From assembly GCF_030445035.2 (NCBI RefSeq), contig NC_080683.1:96433675-96497674 (forward strand): DNA of 64,000 bases, in the 5' to 3' direction. Positions within the stretch are counted from its first letter, which is position 1. Every line of letters begins with the position of its first letter. The position numbers and the translations under genes are program-made. Below are positions 57,301 through 64,000 of the stretch, in pieces. Below the pieces are notes generated by a model that did no database searches, was not told the origin of the DNA, and worked only from the letters and a program-made list of their open reading frames with translations. Source of the stretch: Dasypus novemcinctus. Lineage: Eukaryota; Chordata; Mammalia; Cingulata; Dasypodidae.

Positions 57301-57831
57301 TATTTTTGATCTATTGCAGGTTATGTGTATAGGAAGTGACCAATCCAGTTAATTTTCAAAACCAATTACAATACATTGCACAGACTGGGGCTGTGATCAC
57401 GAAAACAGTTTCCACCAAAAATTTTCTGATTGTCCTGAGGCAAAGTACTTAATAAGTGTTGTTATTTCAAGAAATGTGTCCTACATTTGCTGACATTTTC
57501 TGTAATAAGTGGTGTCAATAGCATGCTACCTAACAGATAATTAAAATGAAGCAACATACTTAATCTACCATTTCAAGATGAAAGTGACAATTTAATATGG
57601 TTAAGAAGAAATCTGGCTTTTGAAAGAAAATCATTCTAAGAAAAGATCACTTTGAAACTGGATATTTAGGAAAATATTTGGGAAAGTCGTTCACTTTTAA
57701 TACTTATATTTGTAAGAAAATTGAAAATGGAATTTTCTGATTTGCTTTAAAATTTTCTAAGGGAAGAGTTTTTGAGATTTTCAAACTCATTAAGAAGAGA
57801 CTGTCTATTTACCGAAACGTGCAACTCCTTT
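54331..57831. other. MAN1A1: Intron; one SINE, otherwise unclassified
   Basis: 54331-55600 is GC-richer and purine-rich, perhaps further old LINE DNA. 55800-57831 is AT-rich. I found no exon with splice sites in either. Confidence 0.45.
54842..54929 (-). mobile_element. DAS-type SINE monomer
   Basis: Reversed single unit (ggattgaacccgggaccttg) with a T-run tail. Flanks GCTTGGCTAATTTT and GCCTGGCTTATTTT are a 14-base duplication with two changes. Confidence 0.9.
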
Positions 57832-58308
57832 TGTGATGGCCAGGCTCTGTGTCAACTTGGCCAGGTAATGGAGTCTGGTTGTTTGGTCAAGTAACCACTG
57901 GGCTAATTGCTATTGTGAGGACATTTCCTGAACAAAAATCATTAGCAAGTTCATTGTATCTATAGCTGATTACATCTACAACCAACTGAGGAGACTGCCT
58001 TCAGCAATGAGAGATATCTCATCCAATCACTTGAAGACCTTAAAAGGAGAAGCTATGATTTCAGCAGATGGAAGAGAGAATTGCCACCTCTACTTCAGCC
58101 AGCCAGCCAGCTTCTTCTGGAGAATTCATCAAAAGCCTTCACTGGAGTTCCCTACTTGCAGCCTGCCCTACAAAACTTGGACTTGTGCATCCCCATAGTA
58201 GCAGGAGACAATTTTTATAAAATCTCATAATATTTACAGATATGTCCTGTCAGTTCTGCTTCCCTAGAGGACCTAATACATATTCCCTAGAGAACTCTGA
58301 CTATTACA
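57832..58308 (+). mobile_element. MLT2-like ERVL LTR
   Basis: tgtgatggccaggctctgtg, tcaacttggccaggtaatgg, ggttgtttggtcaagtaacc at the start, and tagagaactctgactattac at the end, the layout of ERVL MLT2 LTRs. The terminal ccctagag…ctaataca motif is partly repeated. Family name from memory. Confidence 0.7.
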
Positions 58309-58535
58309 TACATCAGGAAAGAGAGAAATTTACTTGCAAAATTTCAAGAAAATCCTTTGCATACCAACAGATGGGATTTAAAATAAACATCATGTTTTAT
58401 TGATGCAACTTTGTATTTCACCTGGGATAGTTGTTAAAACCTAGTTAACTACATAAAACAATACCTTTGAATCATATTACAAGTGTTAAACTGAAAATAA
58501 AAAAAATAATGAATCATGCTGTTCTCACTAAATAT

Positions 58536-58735
58536 AATAATAATATACATTTATAAATATTTAATTTTATAAATATTTTATATTTATATTTTTATAAATA
58601 TATATATTTTAAATATATAAATATTTATATTATAAATATATAAATATATTTATATTAAATATTTATATTTAAATTTTATATTTATATAATATAAATATAA
58701 TTTTATAAATATAAATATTTATCTACATTTTATCC
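58536..58735. repeat. AT-rich TATAAATA-type low-complexity tract
   Basis: About 200 bases almost entirely A and T, made of shuffled ataaatat / tatttata words in both orientations, with many short inverted repeats. Confidence 0.9.
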
Positions 58736-59385
58736 TTTCCATACTTGTCTTGGAATATTTTTGAATTACCATAATATATTAATACAGTAGTACATGCACA
58801 TATAATTTATAAATAAGAACGCATGTTAAAAAAAACTAAAAAAAAAAAAGAAAAAAAAGAATGCATATTTTTGGGTGAGTGCTCAAAAATATTTTACTGA
58901 TGGGAGAGCAATGAAAAACATCTGAAGACAACACACGGGTTTATGGTCATGATGCAATTGTGATGTGCTCGTTTCTATACCATCATGTAACTAGCTGCAT
59001 TAATATGCATGTAAATAGTTAAAAGTGCTGCATTTATACAGTATTAAAATTAATTTTTCCCATTAAAGAACCACAAATTTTATTCCTCACAATTAATGAA
59101 ATCTTCACAATTTAAATCCTTATTGAAGTCCCATTTTAGGGTATTCTAATAATTTAAAAATAACCCTTCTTCAGCTGGGCAGTTCCATTGTGTACGTTCC
59201 TTTGTTGTTCCAGATGATGACAATTACTAATAGCACTCTATAATGCTTCCCTTGTTTGTGGAAGATTGTGTATTATAAATTGAACACATGGGAGGACTGC
59301 TAGAATTACAGACATATGCATACATCCCACACCAAAACAAAACAAAAAACTTCACTTGACACCAAAAAAATTCTTCACTCGAAGA

Positions 59386-59617
59386 TTTTGGAGGGAGTGG
59401 ATGTGGCTTAAATGGTTGAGCACCCACCTTCCACATGGGAAGTTGCAGGTTCAGTTCCCAGTGCTTCCTGAAAAAAAAAAACAACCAAACAACAAGCAAA
59501 ACAGATGAAGAAGCCAACTCAGGGAGGCTGATGTGGATCAGTGGTTGAGTGCTGGCTTCCCACATAGGAGGTCCTGGGTTCAATCCCTGGGCCCAGCACC
59601 TCAATAAAAAAGAAAAA
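59386..59617 (+). mobile_element. Dimeric DAS-type SINE
   Basis: Two sense units (gggagtggatgtggcttaaa; gggaggctgatgtggatcag) with an A-rich spacer and tail. Flanks TCTTCACTCGAAGA (59372-59385) and TCTTCACTTGAAAA (59618-59631) are the target duplication. Confidence 0.92.
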
Positions 59618-60344
59618 TCTTCACTTGAAAATCCAATCTTCAATGCTAAAGTTTGACTTAAGCCTAAGTGGCAAGGACACTTGTATTTATATGACGACTT
59701 CAGAAGACCGCAGAGGGTGCTGCTGGCAACAGCCTGCCTGGAATCCTAAAATTTCAGTGATCTACTCTTGTAGGTATAAAAGACCCCCAAATTCTTCCAA
59801 TTTCAAGATCCTCTTCAAGATCCTATAAAATTAATAGTTTATTAATCCCATTTTAACAAATGAGAAAAATGGAGGCTTAGAGAAAGAAAATGTGTGATAT
59901 TTTTGAGTTATAATTACATTTAGGAAACTGTAACATCTTAAACATACAGTTCAATGCCTTTTGAACAGACCTATATACCTAGTGTGCTGCAGTATTCTTG
60001 AAATGATGGAAGCAGACTCCTGCTCTTTCTGCTGCCATTTTCTTAAACACAATCAGCCTACTTATAGGAATTGGCATTGTCAGATATATGAAAAAAATTA
60101 TAGCAAATCCGCACGTCATATTTCATTCACTTGCCAGTGTCCCTTTGCAGAGTGCCTACTGGGCATAAAAAGGCATGATGCTAAGAGTTCTATGGAACAG
60201 AGACAGAGTAGGGGAGCACAGTCTATAACTCTTGGAAGAGGGAGGGCATCAACCCAAGGCACAAGGAACAGAAGAGCAGAGAACTATTGTCACTCTAGCA
60301 ATTGAAGAAAAATTTTATCATTAATGTGGAGACAGTGGCCATGG

Positions 60345-60710
60345 TAGTTGCTGAGGGCAGGGAGAGGGAAGATGAGATGTGATGTGGGAGCATTTTCTGG
60401 ACTTGGGGTTGTCCTAAATGATATTGCAGGGACAGATGCAGGACATTATATATTCTGCCATAACCCACTGAATGGACTGGGGGAGAGTGTGAACTACAAT
60501 GTAAACTTTAATCCATGTGGTGCAGCAGTGCTCCAAATGTATTCACCAAATGCAAGGAATGTGTCACAATGATGAAAGAGGTTGTTGCTGTGGGAGGAGT
60601 GGGGTAGAGTGGGGTGTGGGCTATGTGGGAACCTCTTATATTCTTTAATGTAACATTTTTTTGTGATCTACGTATCTTTTTAAAAAAAGGCAATTAAAAA
60701 ATTAACAAAA
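60345..60710 (+). mobile_element. Xenarthran LINE-like 3' end (single tail)
   Basis: gtagttgctgagggcaggga, ccataacccactgaatggac, gtgaactacaatgtaaactt, aacctcttatattctttaat and ttttgtgatctacgtatctt, then A-rich. The cleanest single-tail copy. Confidence 0.75.
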
Positions 60711-63515
60711 AAAAGAACACCTTGGAACATGGAAATTTTGTCTGAGATATATAGAAGGTCTCTTATGAAATCACTTGCTTAAAGGGCTTAGCAAGTAGAT
60801 TCCCTGAGCTTTGAAATAAGCAAATGTAATCATGTTTAAAAAGAAGGAAACACAAAAATTCAGGCTAATGGTGTAAAGTACTCACACACACCTATTAGAA
60901 AAGGCATTCACTTTAAAACGGCTTATGTAATTTTTATTGTACTTCTGGGGAAGGGCAGAATGGATTTATGCTTAAACTTTGGAAAACTGCTCACTGATAA
61001 AGTCATGATAGTAATTGCTTGGGTTCTATTTATTAATTTGTCACAGTTAAGTCAATAAGAGCTTTACTAATGTCCTATTACTTGATTAGTTTTGAAAGTG
61101 ATTATCTTAAGAACTTGACTTAATTGGAAGCCTCTCAATTTACAAGGTACATTAAACTCTCAGTAGCATCTTAAGATTATTCAACATATGCAGGTCGATT
61201 ACCAGTAATCACTGTTTTGTACAAATGTTCCATAAAAACTATAGCATGACATGACAAAGAGGGAAAAAGATCTTTAATTAATAATACTAAACTCCAATTG
61301 ACATTTTCAGGATAAAAGAGTAACATGACCATTCATATGAAGTCTTCCTGAAAAGGGGTCTGTAACTAAAAACTGAAAGAAGGAAAACTAACAACTCTCT
61401 ACCTTACAGATGAAGATAATTTCTCATGATTGCTAAATCACCAAATTGCACTGCCTGTACTCAGGCCCAGCTGCACATTAATTTCCAGATTAGTAAATTA
61501 CAATTAATTCTTAGTATTGCTCCATCACTTTTCTTCTTCCAGTTAATAAAGGAGACTGTAATCAATCTATTCATCCCCCCCACACTTTTTTTTTCCAGAA
61601 TAGAGCAGCTACAGTTATTACTGCACAGGCAGGAAACATCATGAAGTGGTTCGTTAATGCACCCACTGAGACTGTGACGCCTTTAAAAATTATTGGCTGT
61701 AGTAAAACATTTTATATTGACCTTCTAATTTCCACTCAAAGATTGAAGGCAGTTAGTTGAATATTTACAATGAAGGGTGATTATAAGATCTGGTAAAGTA
61801 TCTTAATCCTTGGGCTGATATTCAAACACCTATTCAAACTATTTCCAAAATTTTAAAAATTAAACTTTATTAAAGAGATATTTGAAAGGTTTGCCTTATA
61901 TAAACAACCTAAGTCTGGTCTTGAGATTAAGCACAAGAAAAATGATGGCTGGTTCATTAAAAACCTGGGGAAGCTGGTTCCTTGAAAAGATTATTTCCAC
62001 TGTTGACCTCAGAAGGGTTTGTATGAATTATGTGCTCTGACTTGTTTTTAATCTAATTCCTATATCCAGAAACAACTTCAAGTGGCTGAAGTCGCTTCAC
62101 CACCATTTGTGCAAACACAGTGAACAAAGCTGAATCTGTTAAACATTAGTACTATGCATCTGAAACACTTGAGATGAAAGCCATTTTGAGTTTGTGGCAT
62201 TCAAATAACTATAATTGTCCTTTAAACAAAATCTTCCGGGTTAGTTAACTGCTTAAACAGTGGTAGCTGCTATGAAAAAAGTAATGGTCCAATTTTAACA
62301 ACTCAGTACCATGACTTTTGTACCAGGCTTCTAATTGCCAAAGATGGAAGGGTGAAGACTTCCCACATACCACAAGTGGTTTTTTTAAGGATTCAAGCAA
62401 CCTTCTTGGATAATAAGATCAAAGCCTAAATTGTCTACATACTACCTTTGAAAAATCTCTGATCCTTAATTACTCAAATGCTGCAATTTACCTTTAAAAT
62501 ATAGAACCTCCCAGAAGTATGAAAAAAAAAACCCCACATTTTCAACATCTAATTCATGGCTGAGTAAAATGTCAGCCAGGTTACTTTATCTGCACGTCAA
62601 TGTTCTGCCCTTGACTGAACAGAAGCACGATGGCAATGAGAATTCATGGAAAAGAAGGAAGGGCAGGATGGAGAAGGGCGACTGTTAGAGCCATGTAGAG
62701 GGGCAGACATGGTTTGTGCCTTTCTCCAGAGAATAAAACACACTGAAAAAACCATTTACCTGGGCATTAACTTCAGTTATGACCAGATGAGTGGAAAGAA
62801 AGGAAACAATTCGGGTATCCTGAGGCTTTTCAAATTCCAACTGCCTCACAATGCAGGATGAAGAAACAGCAAAGCATCCTTTTTTTGTCCAGAGCTGCTT
62901 GTCCCTTAAGTCTCAAGAAAGGAGGCTCTTACCCAAGAACTTTTAAATTAAGAGTTGCCCACTTGTAACAAATACATGCCTTTAGTTTGGTCAATTTACT
63001 GTGTTCCTGGCATAGACTTAGGGACCTGAAGCTCCCTGAGAGGATGAAATAATTTCAGAGGAGACCTTCCCCTCCTGTTTCTCTGGTGGGGGGTAATCTT
63101 CGCTTCGCTCTTCATAGTGACCTCAGGTACAGAGCCAGGTCACCTGTTGCTTATAATGTGGGTTGCTTTGCCTGCAGCCATGAGAATGGCTTTATGGAAT
63201 GGCTCTGCATTTTAAGTCTTCCTGAAGTAGGTAACTTAAAATGCCCTTTTTCTCCTATGGATTAAAAAAAAAAAGGGCAAAGGGTAAAAAAGAACATGTA
63301 AACTCTTCATGGGTAATTAATGTCTGGAATTAGCTGCTTTCCAGGAGAAGCAACAAACTGCTTAGAATTAAATGGAAACTTAGGGATAGTTATTAACATA
63401 AATAAATGAATCCTAGAAACAGAAAGCCCTGCCATAGATGCTTCGAGTTGGTAGCCTTCCTGAGCAGTTCTGAGATTTAAGAATTTAATAGTTCGGATGG
63501 TTCAGTCATTTTCTA
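60711..63515. other. MAN1A1: Repeat-poor intron segment
   Basis: About 2.8 kb with no repeat that I recognise and no exon. AT-rich homeodomain-like words (taattaattc, attaattt, ttaattaataat) are frequent near 61270-61560. Could include conserved non-coding DNA; unproven. Confidence 0.45.
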
Positions 63516-63518
63516 TGA

Positions 63519-63700
63519 CAATGGTTCTCAAAGTACAGCTCCTGGATAAGCAGCATCAGCACTAGCTGGGATCCTGTCAGAAATGGAAATTTCCAAGTCT
63601 AATAAAAAATCGATGGAATCAGAAACTCTGGAGGTGGCAATATGTGTTTTAATAAGCCAGACCCATGGGTCAATTAAAGCTGAGGATTTTTCAACCAATT
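63519..63700 (+). mobile_element. hAT MITE (MER5A-like)
   Basis: caatggttctcaaagtacag, agcagcatcagcactagctg, ggatcctgtcagaaatggaa, gaatcagaaactctggaggt: the MER5A text order. The 3' terminal repeat has decayed. Confidence 0.75.
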
Positions 63701-64000
63701 TTCTAATATTTCCATATTTTAATCACTAAATTGACCACCAATGGGCAGGGAAGTTTCCAAAGGCAACAGGGATGAGAAATGAAGCTATCCTGAGCATATT
63801 AATACTAGACTTAAAAGTAGAGGTTCTTAAACCTAGCAAAATATTACATGCCCTGGGGTTTTTTTTTCACAATGCCGTGGACCTACTCAAACCCAACTGA
63901 ATCTGACTGGCAATGGGGGAAAACAGCATCAATTAAAACAAAAATTTTCCCCCAGTCATTCTAAAGCACTGGTGAAGCCAGCTAGTAAGATAGGGAATCA

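Overview
This is a window of mammalian nuclear DNA. It is dominated by introns and interspersed repeats and holds the 3' half of one protein-coding gene on the minus strand. The repeats point to a xenarthran, most likely an armadillo (Dasypus-like). There are many tRNA-derived SINEs of the DAS type (recurring 'ggctcaag…ggtcctgggtt…cctcctaaa' core, A-rich tail), LINE 3' tails ending in a shared 'cctcttatattttttaatg' module, and MaLR-like LTRs. All of these sit on a background of ancient mammalian L2, MIR, L1M and hAT fossils. The species call is inference from repeat style, not from a search.

The gene is MAN1A1, Golgi mannosyl-oligosaccharide alpha-1,2-mannosidase IA (glycoside hydrolase family 47), which trims Man9GlcNAc2 N-glycans. 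Seven consecutive exons with GT-AG borders and matching phases can be read on the minus strand: 32356-32233, 30325-30232, 20183-20068, 16225-16006, 14657-14485, 6800-6685 and 6219-6093 (stop). Together they encode about 323 residues, the C-terminal half of the catalytic domain. A 3' UTR of about 2.6 kb appears to run down to a polyadenylation signal at 3533-3528. Upstream exons were not found, so positions 32357-64000 look like part of one very long intron.

Layout: 1-3480 is downstream flank packed with LTRs and an L2. 3510-6219 is the last exon. 6220-32232 holds six introns with SINEs, an L1 carrying a hAT element, a WTAP retropseudogene, an L1 broken by an LTR and a SINE, and a long L2. 32357-64000 is the upstream intron. 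It contains a triple nest (an LTR holding a reversed LTR and an RPS15A retropseudogene, each with its own perfect target-site duplication), dimeric DAS SINEs, an MLT2-like LTR, an AT-rich tract and a repeat-poor end segment.

No bacterial-type system, CRISPR array, functional RNA gene or second intact gene was seen. I found no convincing new biological system. The best observations are about transposon stratigraphy, retrocopies and small features of MAN1A1.
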